NCBI RefSeq assembly: GCF_002159185.1
Contig: NZ_NFHD01000009.1
Span: forward strand, 1 to 64,000
DNA: 64,000 nucleotides
From: Gemmiger sp. An87
GTDB taxonomy: Bacteria; Bacillota; Clostridia; Oscillospirales; Ruminococcaceae
Direction: 5' to 3'
Shown here: positions 53,608 to 62,971 of the stretch, one piece after another
How positions within the stretch are numbered: the stretch's first letter is position 1
How the letters are laid out: each line of letters opens with the position of its first letter
Notes under the pieces: generated by a model
The model's database searches: none
The model's input: the letters and a program-made list of their open reading frames with translations, nothing else
What the model was told of the DNA's origin: nothing
Made by a program: the position numbers and the translations under genes

Positions 53608-54388
53608 TCCGATTGCCCAGCGGGGCTTTGTTCCGCCGCAGAACGATCAGGAACGGCTGGTGATGCGCCGAGTTCAGGACCTGTGCGAAATCGCCATGCG
53701 CAAGGGAATTGCACGCTACAGCACCTTTCTGAGTGACCGGGAACAGACGTTGGCACAAGCTGCGCTGAACCGGGAGGGGTGTGAGGAGTATTCCTTCGAT
53801 GGCGGCTATCCTTTTGCAGAGCGAAAAATCCTGTGCATCGAACCGGTGGGGTCTTGCGGGACCCTGCCCATTGCCTGTGTTCAGGTGGAGTGCTTCCGTG
53901 CGCAGGATGTGCCCGCCCACAAGGATTATCTGGGCGCGGTTCTGGGCCTTGGGCTGGACCGATCCAGCATCGGCGATATTGTACTTGACCCCCAGGCGCC
54001 GGGCACGGCCTATGTATTTGCGCTGGAACCGGCAGCAGAGCTGCTTTGCAATGAGCTTGCCAGTGTGGGCCGGTATTCCGTTCACACGCAGCGCTTTTAC
54101 GGAGAGATTCCGGTGCAGGAGCCGGAGCGAACCCGGCAGAGCGCTACGGTTTCGTCCCTTCGGGCGGACGCAGTCCTGGCGGCGATGCTTCGATGCAGCC
54201 GTGGTCAGGCCGCTGATCTTGTGCGCGGCGGCCGGCTGGAGATCAATCATGTGGCTGTGAGCAATCCGCATGCACCGGTGTATCAGGGCGACCTGTTCAC
54301 GGTGCGGGGGAGCGGCCGGTTTCGCCTGGAGGAGATTGGCGGAAAAAGCAAAAAAGATCGCCAATTTATTACATTTTTTCAATACTGA
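53591..54388 (+). CDS. ylmH: YlmH-family S4 RNA-binding protein
   Basis: The 265-residue protein has an N-terminal RRM-like domain (DREQTLAQAALNREG, about 45-60) and a C-terminal S4 domain (about 190-250: LRADAVLAAMLRCSRGQAADLVRGGRLEINH). YlmH works on stalled 50S ribosomes and its gene is typically found between sepF and divIVA. The start at 53591 (MAYSSDP) has GGAG 4 nt upstream and overlaps sepF. Confidence 0.92.
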   Translation: MAYSSDPIAQRGFVPPQNDQERLVMRRVQDLCEIAMRKGIARYSTFLSDREQTLAQAALNREGCEEYSFDGGYPFAERKILCIEPVGSCGTLPIACVQVECFRAQDVPAHKDYLGAVLGLGLDRSSIGDIVLDPQAPGTAYVFALEPAAELLCNELASVGRYSVHTQRFYGEIPVQEPERTRQSATVSSLRADAVLAAMLRCSRGQAADLVRGGRLEINHVAVSNPHAPVYQGDLFTVRGSGRFRLEEIGGKSKKDRQFITFFQY

Positions 54389-54415
54389 TACCAGAAGCAC
54401 TGGAGGAATTAGATT

Positions 54416-55198
54416 ATGATCTCACCGCAGGAAATCCGCAGCGTCACGTTCGACAAGGTCATGCGTGGATATCGGCCGGAGGACGTGGACGCCTTTTTGC
54501 AGCAGGTGGCTCAGGATATGGAGCAGCTGGCCGCGGACAACGCCGACAAGGAGAAGAAATTGTACATCCTTGCGGAGAAGATCGAAGAGTACCGGCGGGA
54601 CGAAGACAACCTGAAGACTGCGCTGCTGAATGCGCAGCGGATGGGCGAAAGCGTGATCCGTGAAGCCAAACAGAAGGCGGAGTCTTTGCTGCGCGAGGCC
54701 GGCATCCGGGCCGATACCCTTACCCGGGTGGCTCAGGAGCAGAGCGAAGAGCAGCAGCAGGAGCTGGAGCGCGTCAAGGCTGAGGTAGCTCATTTCAAGA
54801 ATACCCTGCTGGCCATGTATAAGCAGCACATCGAGCTGATCAGTGGTCTGCCTGGCGATGAAGAGGCAGAGGAAGCCGAGCCTGTGGTGGAGACTGTTGA
54901 GCCTGTGCAGGAGGAAGTACCTCAGGCACAGTCGGAGGAAGAGGCACAGCCCGAGCAGGCTCCCGCTGCGGAGGAGCCGAAGGCGGAGACGATGCAGTTC
55001 CCCGATCTGTCTGAGCTCTACGGAGAGCAGTCCAGTGAGCCGTCCGGCAATATGCTGGATACCGTGGAAGAGTTCTTTGAGGAAGATTTTTCCGCGCAGA
55101 GCTTCAGCCAGCAGCCCACAGAAGAGCCCAAGCAGGCGGAGCAGCCTGAGCAGGCTCCTGCGTTCCAGGGATTCAAGGGAATCCAGTTCACCGATTGA
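54416..55198 (+). CDS. divIVA: DivIVA domain cell-division protein
   Basis: The 260-residue protein has the N-terminal lipid-binding DivIVA domain (MISPQEIRSVTFDKVMRGYR, residues 1-55), a coiled coil to about residue 145, and a long acidic Glu/Pro/Gln-rich tail (about 150-250) ending in a short hydrophobic FQGFKGIQF. It marks curved membrane at poles and septum. The tail is low complexity and longer than in Bacillus. TGGAGG precedes the ATG. Confidence 0.94.
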   Translation: MISPQEIRSVTFDKVMRGYRPEDVDAFLQQVAQDMEQLAADNADKEKKLYILAEKIEEYRRDEDNLKTALLNAQRMGESVIREAKQKAESLLREAGIRADTLTRVAQEQSEEQQQELERVKAEVAHFKNTLLAMYKQHIELISGLPGDEEAEEAEPVVETVEPVQEEVPQAQSEEEAQPEQAPAAEEPKAETMQFPDLSELYGEQSSEPSGNMLDTVEEFFEEDFSAQSFSQQPTEEPKQAEQPEQAPAFQGFKGIQFTD

Positions 55199-55283
55199 TC
55201 GGAATAAAACACTCGGGAAGGCGGCGTTTTGAAAAAGGCGCCGCCTTTGCTGCGAAACGGAAGACTAAAGGAGAACATTTGTT

Positions 55284-55781
55284 TTGGCAACTGTATTGAT
55301 TACCGCCGCTGTGGTGGCGTTGCTTGTGATTTTGGACCAGGCCATCAAACTCTGGGCGACGGCAGTGCTTGCCCCGGTGGGGGCAATGCCGCTTATCCCC
55401 GGTGTAGTGGAGCTGCGCTATTACTTGAATGACGGCGCAGCCTTCAGCAGCTTCAGCGGTCAGCAGCTGTTCCTGATTGTATTTACAAGCGTGGCGATGG
55501 TAGCCATTGCAGCCTATCTGCTGATCAAACGCCCGGCCCGTAAGCTGGAATATTGGGCCTGGGTGCTGGTTCTGGCAGGCGGAATCGGAAACTGGATCGA
55601 CCGGGTGTTTAATCATCAGGTTGTGGATTACATCAACTTCCTGTTTATCCGCTTTGCGATCTTTAACCTGGCGGACGTATTGGTTTGCACGGGAATCGGC
55701 CTGCTTGTCCTGAATCTGATTCTGGAAGAGCTGGCAGCCAAAAAGAAGGCTTCTGGAGAAAAAACGGATGGAACGATTTGA
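55284..55781 (+). CDS. lspA: Lipoprotein signal peptidase II
   Basis: The 165-residue protein has four membrane helices and the two catalytic aspartates in GGIGNWIDRV (about 93-102) and FNLADV (about 126-131), plus YYLNDGAAFS. It removes signal peptides from prolipoproteins. TTG start with AAAGGAG 11 nt upstream. The last residues overlap rluD by 14 nt. Confidence 0.96.
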   Translation: MATVLITAAVVALLVILDQAIKLWATAVLAPVGAMPLIPGVVELRYYLNDGAAFSSFSGQQLFLIVFTSVAMVAIAAYLLIKRPARKLEYWAWVLVLAGGIGNWIDRVFNHQVVDYINFLFIRFAIFNLADVLVCTGIGLLVLNLILEELAAKKKASGEKTDGTI

Positions 55782-56700
55782 ATTTGTGGTGCAGCCTGAG
55801 CAGGCAGGCGATCGGCTTGACCGGTTTCTGGCTGCACAGACCGGGCTTTCCCGCAGTGCGCTGCAGCAGCTGATGGAGCAGGGAGGCGTGCTTTACGCTG
55901 GTAAGCCTGCCGCGAAAAATCAGAAGATTCAGCCGGGAATTGCTATCTGCGTGGAAGTGCCTGAGGCTCAGCCATTGGACGCGGTACCCCAGGATATTCC
56001 GGTGGATATTGTCTATGAGGACGAGCACCTTCTGGTGGTGAATAAACCTAAGGGGATGGTGGTGCATCCTGCACCCGGGAATCCGGACGGTACACTGGTA
56101 AATGCACTGTTGTATCATTGTGCGGGCCGGCTTTCCAGTATCGGGGGTGTAGTGCGCCCGGGTATCGTCCACCGCATTGACAAGGACACCAGTGGCCTGC
56201 TGGTGGTGGCAAAAGACGATGCTACCCACACCGGACTGTCGGAGCAGATGGCCGTCCACAGCATTAACCGGGTGTATCAGACTGTGGTGTATGGCGGTTT
56301 TGCAAACGATGAGGGCTTTGTGGAAGCACCCATCGGCCGCCATAAAATCGACCGGAAAAAGATGGCGGTCACCGAGCAGAACTCCAAATATGCATACACC
56401 GCTTATCATGTGCTGGGGCGTTATCAGGGATTCAGCCATCTGGAGTGCAGGTTGAAGACCGGCCGGACGCATCAGATTCGGGTCCATATGGCAAGTATCG
56501 GCCATCCGGTGGCCGGCGACCCGGTCTACGGGCCCAAAAACGTGATCAAGAGCTTGCAGGGGCAATGCCTGCATGCAAAAACGCTGGGATTTGTGCATCC
56601 GATCACCGGCGAATATCTGGAATTCGACAGTGAGCTGCCGGAGTATTTCACCCGCTTTTTGCGCTCGCTGGGAAAGGAGCAGGAGGAATGGAGCAGCTGA
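55768..56700 (+). CDS. rluD: RluD-family 23S rRNA pseudouridine synthase
   Basis: The 310-residue protein has an N-terminal S4 domain (about 12-75) and a synthase domain with HRIDKDTSGLLVVAK (catalytic Asp about 137) and GRTHQIRVHMASIGHPVAGD (about 230). lspA-rluD adjacency is widespread in Firmicutes (YlyB type). It overlaps lspA and the HAD gene at its two ends, so the three are translationally coupled. Confidence 0.94.
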   Translation: MERFEFVVQPEQAGDRLDRFLAAQTGLSRSALQQLMEQGGVLYAGKPAAKNQKIQPGIAICVEVPEAQPLDAVPQDIPVDIVYEDEHLLVVNKPKGMVVHPAPGNPDGTLVNALLYHCAGRLSSIGGVVRPGIVHRIDKDTSGLLVVAKDDATHTGLSEQMAVHSINRVYQTVVYGGFANDEGFVEAPIGRHKIDRKKMAVTEQNSKYAYTAYHVLGRYQGFSHLECRLKTGRTHQIRVHMASIGHPVAGDPVYGPKNVIKSLQGQCLHAKTLGFVHPITGEYLEFDSELPEYFTRFLRSLGKEQEEWSS

Positions 56701-57509
56701 AAAATTACCTTGTGGTCTGCGATATGGACAACACCCTGCTCACGGCCAAGGAGGGCATCCCTGCCTGTAATCTGGCGGCCATCCGGCTGTTTATGGCCAT
56801 GGGTGGGCGCTTTACTGTGGCCACCGGCCGCCCGCCGGAATCGATCCGGGCGGCGTTGCAGGGGCTGGAGCTTTCCTGCCCAGCCATTGCGTGCGGCGGT
56901 TCGGTGCTGTATGATCTGCGTGCAAATGAGGCTGTGGATCAGCATTTTCTGAACCAGGAATCCGCTGTGCAGGCCATTGAGGAAGCGATGGCCGCATTCC
57001 CGGATCTGGGCGTAGAGATCATGGTGGAGGAGGGCCGTCCCTATGTGGTGCGGGCCAACCAATACACCACCGCACATATGAAGGACGAAAAGATGGGCTG
57101 TGTGCTCTGTCCGCTGGACCAGGTTCCGGCGAACTGGGCCAAAGTGGTTTTTGCGGCGCACCCTGCAGCCCTGTTCAAAGTGCAGCAGTATTTTGCGGAC
57201 AAAAGTTATCCCGGGTTGCAGTTTGTGTCAACCAACTTCATCTATTTTGAGATTATGCCGGAGCAGGTCTCGAAAGCGTCCGCACTGAAAGAGCTTTGCC
57301 GCAGGGAACTCATCCCTATGGAACATACCATCGTGATCGGCGATTACTTCAATGATCTGGAGCTGATGGCCGCCGCCGGCTATTCGGTGGCTGTGGGCAA
57401 CGCGCCGCCGGAGGTGCAGAATGCCGCCGACGAGGTGGTTGCCCGCTGCACGGACGGGGGCGTGGGTGAGTACCTGTATGCATTGGTTAAAAAACAAGAG
57501 GGAAAATAA
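56688..57509 (+). CDS. Cof-type HAD-superfamily hydrolase
   Basis: The 273-residue phosphatase has motif I DMDNTLLT (nucleophile Asp about 12), motif II ATGRPPES, a C2B-type cap (about 85-190) and motif IV GDYFNDLELMAAAG (about 213). Substrate is likely a sugar phosphate or flavin/nucleotide phosphate; not predictable. AGGAGG precedes the ATG, which overlaps rluD by 13 nt. Confidence 0.92.
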   Translation: MEQLKNYLVVCDMDNTLLTAKEGIPACNLAAIRLFMAMGGRFTVATGRPPESIRAALQGLELSCPAIACGGSVLYDLRANEAVDQHFLNQESAVQAIEEAMAAFPDLGVEIMVEEGRPYVVRANQYTTAHMKDEKMGCVLCPLDQVPANWAKVVFAAHPAALFKVQQYFADKSYPGLQFVSTNFIYFEIMPEQVSKASALKELCRRELIPMEHTIVIGDYFNDLELMAAAGYSVAVGNAPPEVQNAADEVVARCTDGGVGEYLYALVKKQEGK

Positions 57510-57522
57510 CGGGAGGAACAGC

Positions 57523-58365
57523 ATGGACAAACAAACGATGAACCACCTGAAGCGTATGGCGAATCAGGTGCGGCAGGACGTTCTGAGCGAGGTGTACAGC
57601 GCCGCTTCCGGCCATCCGGGCGGATCTCTGTCGGTGGCCGATACTCTGACCTATCTCTACGAGGTACAGATGCGGGTGGACCCCCAGAATCCTTCCTGGG
57701 AGGGACGTGACCGTCTGGTGCTCTCCAAGGGACATACCTGCCCCGCGCTTTACGCGGTTCTGGCACAGAAGGGCTTCTTTGACCGGGAGGAGCTGAAGAA
57801 GTTCCGCCACCTGGGCGCGATGCTTCAGGGTCATCCGGATATGAAGGGTACCCCCGGTGTGGATATGAGCACCGGCAGCCTGGGCCAGGGCATCTCTGCC
57901 GCTGTGGGTATGGCGCTGGCTGCCAAGACCCAGGGCGCTGACTGGCGTGTGTTCGCGGTTCTGGGCGATGGCGAGCTGCAGGAAGGCCAGGTTTGGGAGG
58001 CTGCCATGTTCGCAGCACACCATAAGCTGGATAACCTGATTGCTGTGGTGGATAACAACGGCCTGCAGATCGACGGCAATGTGAGCGACGTTTGCTCGGT
58101 GTACCCCATTGACGAGAAGTTCCGTGCCTTTGGCTGGGAAGTATTTACTGCAGACGGCCACGATTTCGAGAGCCTGGATGCGGCATTCAGCGCGGCGCGT
58201 CAGGTGAAGGGCAAGCCCTGTGTGATCGTGCAGAAGTCGGTAAAGGGCAAGGGCGTGTCCTTTATGGAGAACCAGGCTGGCTGGCACGGCAAGGCCCCCA
58301 ATCAGCAGCAGTATGAACAGGCTATGGAAGAGCTGTGCGCCGCGGCGGCCGAACTGGAGGTATAA
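57523..58365 (+). CDS. Transketolase, N-terminal (TPP-binding) subunit
   Basis: The 280-residue protein is the first half of a split transketolase: SGHPGGSLSVAD (about 26), VLSKGHTCPALYA, GSLGQGISAAVGMALA, and the TPP/Mg motif GDGELQEGQVWEAAMFA with NN (about 150-185). With the next gene it transfers two-carbon units in the pentose phosphate pathway and depends on thiamine diphosphate. GGGAGG lies 6-7 nt upstream of the ATG; 5 nt separate it from the partner gene. Confidence 0.95.
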   Translation: MDKQTMNHLKRMANQVRQDVLSEVYSAASGHPGGSLSVADTLTYLYEVQMRVDPQNPSWEGRDRLVLSKGHTCPALYAVLAQKGFFDREELKKFRHLGAMLQGHPDMKGTPGVDMSTGSLGQGISAAVGMALAAKTQGADWRVFAVLGDGELQEGQVWEAAMFAAHHKLDNLIAVVDNNGLQIDGNVSDVCSVYPIDEKFRAFGWEVFTADGHDFESLDAAFSAARQVKGKPCVIVQKSVKGKGVSFMENQAGWHGKAPNQQQYEQAMEELCAAAAELEV

Positions 58366-58370
58366 GAACG

Positions 58371-59318
58371 ATGATGCAGACAAAACCGATCGCTACCCGT
58401 GAGAGCTATGGCCGCACCCTGGCACAGCTGGGCGCAGAAAACAACAAGGTCGTTGTCCTGGATGCGGACCTGGCGGAATCCACCAAAACCTGCATGTTCC
58501 AGGAAAAATTCCCCGAGCGTCATTTTGATTGCGGCATTGCCGAGGCCAACATGGTTTCCATTGCTGCTGGTCTGGCTGCCGCCGGGATGATCCCCTTCGT
58601 ATCCAGCTTCGCCATGTTCGCCACTGGTCGTGCATATGAGCAGATCCGCAACTCGGTGGGTTATCCTCATCTGAATGTGAAGATCTGTGCCAGCCATGCA
58701 GGCATTTCTGTGGGCGAGGACGGTGCGACTCACCAGTGTGTGGAGGATATCGCCCTGATGCGCGGTATTCCCGGCATGGTTGTGGTGAACCCCGCTGACG
58801 ATACCGAGGCCAGCCAGGCAGTTCGTGCTTTGGCCGAGTACAAAGGCCCCGCTTACCTGCGTCTGGGCCGCCTGGCAGTTCCTGTGATCAATGATCCGGA
58901 AAGCTACCACTTCGAGCTGGGCCGTGCAGTCACCCTGCGCGAGGGCAAGGATGCAACGGTCATTGCCACCGGTCTGATGGTTGCCCGCGCTCTGGAAGCC
59001 GCGGAGCAGCTGGCTCAGGAAGGCATTCAGGTACGCGTGGTAAACATGCACACCATCAAGCCTCTGGATGTGGAGGCTGTGGTAAGCGCCGCGAAGGAAA
59101 CCGGCTGCATTGTGACCGCTGAAGAGCACAGTGTAATTGGCGGCCTGTACAGCGCGGTTTGTGAGGCTATGGTGGGTGCGGGTGTTTCCTGCCCGGTTTC
59201 TCCCGTTGCAGTTATGGACGCGTTCGGCCAGTCCGGCCCTGCCAATGACCTGCTGGAATACTACGGCCTCACCGCTGAGGCGATTGCCCAGAAGGTACGT
59301 GAGCGTCTGGCGCACTAA
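58371..59318 (+). CDS. Transketolase, C-terminal subunit
   Basis: The 315-residue protein has the pyrimidine-binding domain (about 8-170: FDCGIAEANMVSIAAGLA with the catalytic Glu, and GISVGEDGATHQCVEDIA) and the C-terminal regulatory domain (about 185-310, around HTIKPLDVEAV). It completes the split transketolase with the gene upstream. A strong terminator follows. Confidence 0.95.
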   Translation: MMQTKPIATRESYGRTLAQLGAENNKVVVLDADLAESTKTCMFQEKFPERHFDCGIAEANMVSIAAGLAAAGMIPFVSSFAMFATGRAYEQIRNSVGYPHLNVKICASHAGISVGEDGATHQCVEDIALMRGIPGMVVVNPADDTEASQAVRALAEYKGPAYLRLGRLAVPVINDPESYHFELGRAVTLREGKDATVIATGLMVARALEAAEQLAQEGIQVRVVNMHTIKPLDVEAVVSAAKETGCIVTAEEHSVIGGLYSAVCEAMVGAGVSCPVSPVAVMDAFGQSGPANDLLEYYGLTAEAIAQKVRERLAH

Positions 59319-59337
59319 TCGCTATTCGCAATTTGTT

Positions 59338-59376
59338 ATCTCCCGTTCTGATGGAATATCGGAACGGGAGATTTTT
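59338..59376 (+). terminator. Terminator of the sepF-transketolase run
   Basis: ATCTCCCGTTC and GAACGGGAGAT form an 11-bp stem with a 12-nt loop, followed by TTTTTG. Confidence 0.93.
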
Positions 59377-59407
59377 GTATATCTTTACAAACAATGGCAG
59401 GGATTTG

Positions 59408-59416
59408 TGATATAAT
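59408..59416 (+). promoter_or_regulatory. Extended -10 promoter of the ComEA-like/ppk unit
   Basis: TGATATAAT is a perfect extended -10 element, 69 nt before the start codon. A TTTACA lies 21 nt upstream, too far for normal spacing. Confidence 0.65.
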
Positions 59417-59484
59417 AGAAAAAAGACCGTGTTCGGCAAAAAACGATTAAGGAACGCGGCCAAACGAAGAAGGTGCGGCACGGA

Positions 59485-59856
59485 ATGATAGGGGATCGGG
59501 CCACCGGAAAGGTGCTTCTGAGCTGTGCGGCGGCGCTCCTGTTTTTGCTGGCGGGAGCAGTCGGGTTCAGTGTGCCATTTTGGCAGCCGGGTTATCGGGC
59601 CGTTGCTTCGGAAGAATTCGATGTACAGCGGATGATGCTGGTGGATCTGAATTCCGCTGGGCTGGAGGAGTTGTGTTCGCTTCCCGGTATCGGAGAGAAA
59701 AAGGCACAGGCAATCCTGGACTACCGGGAGGAGCATGGTCCGTTTTCCCGTATAGATGAGCTGGATCAGGTCGACGGCATATCTGCAAAGAGCATCGAGG
59801 CCTGGCGTTCAAGGCTTTACATCGAAGCGGATGAGATGCAAAAAGAGGAGAGATAG
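59485..59856 (+). CDS. ComEA-like helix-hairpin-helix protein
   Basis: The 123-residue protein has an N-terminal membrane anchor (about 10-30) and a C-terminal double helix-hairpin-helix (about 52-112: VDLNSAGLEELCSLPGIGEKKAQAILDYRE and INELDQVDGIS-like IDELDQVDGISAKSIEAW). This is the DNA-binding half of ComEA, the extracellular DNA receptor for competence, but the usual longer spacer is absent and no comEC or comEB is adjacent. ATG at 59485 has AAGGTG about 10 nt upstream; a GTG at 59473 is possible. It lies 3 nt before ppk. Confidence 0.85.
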   Translation: MIGDRATGKVLLSCAAALLFLLAGAVGFSVPFWQPGYRAVASEEFDVQRMMLVDLNSAGLEELCSLPGIGEKKAQAILDYREEHGPFSRIDELDQVDGISAKSIEAWRSRLYIEADEMQKEER

Positions 59857-59859
59857 ATC

Positions 59860-62001
59860 GTGATGACAGAGAACAACATCTACATCAACCGTGAGCTCAG
59901 CTGGCTTGACTTCAACAAGCGTGTACTGGCTCTGAGCAAGGATAAAACGGTTCCACTGGCAGAGCAGATGAAATTTGCGGCGATTTACGGCAGTAATCTG
60001 GATGAGTTTTTCATGGTGCGTGTTGGTTCGCTGTATGACCGGACCCTGCTGAAAAACGAAATTACTGAAAATAAAACCAATATGACGGCTGCCCAGCAGC
60101 TGGCGGCTATCATGCCCAAAACTGCTCTGCTGCAGGATCAGTGCGATAAGTACGTGACCAAGCTTCGGGATAATCTGGCGCAGATCGGCTACCGGAAGAT
60201 TGATTTTGAAAATCTGGAAAAGGAAGACGAGAAGTTCTGGAAGAAATATTTCCAGAGCGAGCTGTTCCCGGTACTGTCTCCCCAGATCATCGATCACCGG
60301 CATCCGTTCCCGTTCCTGCGCAACCAGGAAATTTACCTGTGCGCTACCCTGAAAGCAAAGGGAGATGCAAACCTGTCCTTCGGTTTGATTCCCATCGGCA
60401 ATCAGTTTGAGCGGGTTCTGTACCTGAAAAAGGACGATGCGGTGTACTACGGCTTGGTGGAGGAGCTGATTTACCACTATGCCGAGCTGGTTTTCCCAAT
60501 TCTGCAGAAGAAGTGCCTGTTCCGGGTAACCCGCAACGCGGATATCGATGTGAAGGAAGGCATGTTCGATCAGGACATCGACTACCGTCAGGTTATGAGT
60601 GAGCTGCTGAAAAAACGGCGTAAGCTGGCGGCGGTACGCATCCAGTTCTGGAATCAGCCCCCGCAGGAAGTGAAGAACTACCTGTGCGAAAAGCTGGTGC
60701 TGCCCGCACAGCAGTGCTTCAACCAGAGCAGTCCCCTGGACCTTTCCTATTGCTTCAAGCTCACTGCCCGGCTGCAGAATGAGGGCCACAGCGAGCTGTT
60801 CTATGCACCGGCCAAGCCGATGCAGGCCCCCCATGGCTATAAGCTGAGCGAGGCGGTACAGAAGAACGATGTGCTGATTGCATATCCGTACCAGAGTATG
60901 CGTCCCTTCATCAAGATGCTGATGGCGGCGGCGTTTGACCCGGAGGTCATCTCCATCAAGATGACTCTGTATCGCATGGCACGAGATTCTCAGATCGTGC
61001 AGGCCCTGATTGCAGCTGCGGAAAACGGCAAAGAGGTGGTAGCGGTCGTAGAGCTGCGTGCCCGCTTTGATGAGCAGAACAACATCGACTGGTCCAAACA
61101 GCTGGAAGAGGCTGGCTGCACCGTGTTGTATGGTTTGGATGACTACAAGGTTCACTCCAAGCTGACCCTGATCACTCGCCGCACCAAGGATGGTTACCGC
61201 TACACCACCCAGATCGGCACCGGCAACTACAACGAAAAGACCAGTGAGCAGTATACCGATCTTTCCTACGTGACTACCCGCACGGAGATTGGTGAGGAGG
61301 CTGCCGCTGTATTTAATAATCTGGCGGTGGAGCGGCTGACCAGCAACACCAAGTATCTGCTGGTAGCGCCTCTTTGCTTCAAGAGCGTTCTGCTGGAGGA
61401 AATGGATCGGGAGATTCAGAAAGCCAAAGAGGGCAAGCCCGCCCGCATTATCCTGAAGAACAACTCGGTCAGCGATAAAAACGTGATCGAAAAGCTGTCG
61501 GAAGCTTCCTGTGCGGGTGTCTCGGTGGACATGATCGTGCGCGGTATCTGCTGTGTAACCGCCGGGGTGCCCGGCCGCACGGAGAATCTGCGGATTCGGA
61601 GCATCGTGGGCCGGTATCTGGAGCATTCCCGCATCTACTGCTTCGGCGACGGCGACGATATGCGGATCTACATCGCCTCCGGTGACTTCCTCACCCGCAA
61701 CACCGAACGCCGTGTGGAGGTTGGCCTGAAGGTGCCGGATCGTGCATTGGCCAATAAGCTGCGCCAGATTCTGGAGCTGCAGCTGAGCGATAATGTGAAC
61801 GCCCGGGAGATGAAGCCGGACGGTAGCTATTCCAAGGTGAAGGCGGAGCCGGGTACGCCCCGTGTAGACAGCCAGATGGCTTTGTACGACGCCTTCCGGG
61901 ATGGCTTTGTACTGCCGGAATCTCCGGCGGCTCCGGCACCTGCCCCGAAGCCCAGCCTGCTTGATAAAATCACCGGTTTGCTTCGCTTCAAGAAAAAGTA
62001 A
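59860..62001 (+). CDS. ppk1: Polyphosphate kinase
   Basis: The 713-residue PPK1 has the N-terminal domain (YINRELSWLDFNKRVL, residues 7-22), head domain, and two phospholipase-D-like catalytic domains with the autophosphorylated histidine in DDYKVHSKLTLITRR (about 433) and a second conserved histidine in YLEHSRIYCF (about 590). It polymerises ATP gamma-phosphate into polyphosphate. A GTG start with GAGGAG 9 nt upstream is used; an ATG follows directly. A terminator follows. Confidence 0.96.
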   Translation: MMTENNIYINRELSWLDFNKRVLALSKDKTVPLAEQMKFAAIYGSNLDEFFMVRVGSLYDRTLLKNEITENKTNMTAAQQLAAIMPKTALLQDQCDKYVTKLRDNLAQIGYRKIDFENLEKEDEKFWKKYFQSELFPVLSPQIIDHRHPFPFLRNQEIYLCATLKAKGDANLSFGLIPIGNQFERVLYLKKDDAVYYGLVEELIYHYAELVFPILQKKCLFRVTRNADIDVKEGMFDQDIDYRQVMSELLKKRRKLAAVRIQFWNQPPQEVKNYLCEKLVLPAQQCFNQSSPLDLSYCFKLTARLQNEGHSELFYAPAKPMQAPHGYKLSEAVQKNDVLIAYPYQSMRPFIKMLMAAAFDPEVISIKMTLYRMARDSQIVQALIAAAENGKEVVAVVELRARFDEQNNIDWSKQLEEAGCTVLYGLDDYKVHSKLTLITRRTKDGYRYTTQIGTGNYNEKTSEQYTDLSYVTTRTEIGEEAAAVFNNLAVERLTSNTKYLLVAPLCFKSVLLEEMDREIQKAKEGKPARIILKNNSVSDKNVIEKLSEASCAGVSVDMIVRGICCVTAGVPGRTENLRIRSIVGRYLEHSRIYCFGDGDDMRIYIASGDFLTRNTERRVEVGLKVPDRALANKLRQILELQLSDNVNAREMKPDGSYSKVKAEPGTPRVDSQMALYDAFRDGFVLPESPAAPAPAPKPSLLDKITGLLRFKKK

Positions 62002-62015
62002 AGAATCGATATTTG

Positions 62016-62060
62016 ATTCCCCCTGTCCGGGCAATTGTGCTCCGGGCAGGGGATTTTTTT
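62016..62060 (+). terminator. Terminator of ppk
   Basis: ATTCCCCCTGTCCGG and CCGGGCAGGGGAT form a long GC-rich stem, followed by TTTTTTT. Confidence 0.93.
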
Positions 62061-62143
62061 GCGGAAAAAGGACTATTCCGCCAGCAAAAGGAATAGAAAT
62101 GCAGTAGCGCTTTTGTGAACAGCCGTAAAAAGGAGGAATACCC

Positions 62144-62971
62144 ATGTGGAATGTGGAAACCAGAGAGACGATAACACCACCTGTGTTTGCCAGCCGGCAG
62201 GAAATGGAACAGTTGCTGTGCCCACCGCCGGTTCGTCAGCAGAATCCGGAACGGAAAAATCCGGTGCTTTCACTGCAGATTTTAATCTGCGGACTGATCC
62301 TGCTTTGCGTTGTGTGCATCCGCTCGGTATCGCCGCAGCTTTATAAATCCTTTCAGGATGGCTACCGCCAGCTGCGGTATCAGGGAATTGCCCTGTCCGG
62401 TGAGGAGGAACTGGTGAAGTTTGCAAGCGCGGCGGTTCGTGATCTGAGCGTACAGGCAGCGGAGAAGATTGAGCAGCTTTCCGGGGAAAGCACATTGGCT
62501 TTGGGATATGGTGCGGGTGGATGGAGCCGCCGGGCGGCGCCGGAAGGCAGTTCTCTGGAAGCGCTGAAGCCGGAAAACGCACTCTCGTTGCCCATCCGGG
62601 GCTATACGATTACCTCCGGTTACGGCTGGCGCAGCGATCCTTTTACCGGGAAAACGGATTTTCATACCGGGATTGATCTGGCGGTCGCAGAGGGAACAGC
62701 CATCCATCCGGCCTGGAGCGGTATTGTGCAGAGAAGTGCATGGAATTCTTCCTACGGAAATTATGTACAGGTCCTTCATGAAAATGGTTTGGTTACCCGA
62801 TATTGCCACATGCAGTATATTTTTGTGCGGCAGGGGCAACGGGTGACTCTGGACGATGTGCTGGGTACTGTGGGCCAGACCGGGGCTGCCACCGGTCCGC
62901 ATCTGCATTTTGAGCTCTTTTGTAATGATGTACGCTACGATCCCACAAAGGCATTGGAGGCGGGTGCATGA
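62144..62971 (+). CDS. M23-family peptidase with N-terminal membrane anchor (SpoIVFA-like position)
   Basis: The 275-residue protein has a cytoplasmic N-terminus, a single membrane helix (about 44-64) and a C-terminal LytM/M23 domain (about 150-270). The zinc ligands are present: HTGIDLAV (His and Asp, about 178-182) and GPHLHFEL (HxH, about 253-260). It may cut peptidoglycan cross-links. Overlap by 4 nt with an M50 protease gene makes it look like the spoIVFA-spoIVFB pair, although SpoIVFA homologues usually lack the zinc ligands. AAAAAGGAGG precedes the ATG. Confidence 0.88.
   Translation: MWNVETRETITPPVFASRQEMEQLLCPPPVRQQNPERKNPVLSLQILICGLILLCVVCIRSVSPQLYKSFQDGYRQLRYQGIALSGEEELVKFASAAVRDLSVQAAEKIEQLSGESTLALGYGAGGWSRRAAPEGSSLEALKPENALSLPIRGYTITSGYGWRSDPFTGKTDFHTGIDLAVAEGTAIHPAWSGIVQRSAWNSSYGNYVQVLHENGLVTRYCHMQYIFVRQGQRVTLDDVLGTVGQTGAATGPHLHFELFCNDVRYDPTKALEAGA

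Noticed and set aside
59384-59416. TTTACA with TATAAT as a standard promoter before the ComEA-like gene
   Set aside because: The spacer is 21 nt, too long; only the extended -10 element is reported.
59809-62145. Minus-strand 778-codon open frame opposite ppk
   Set aside because: Antisense shadow of ppk; composition is typical of reverse-frame translation.
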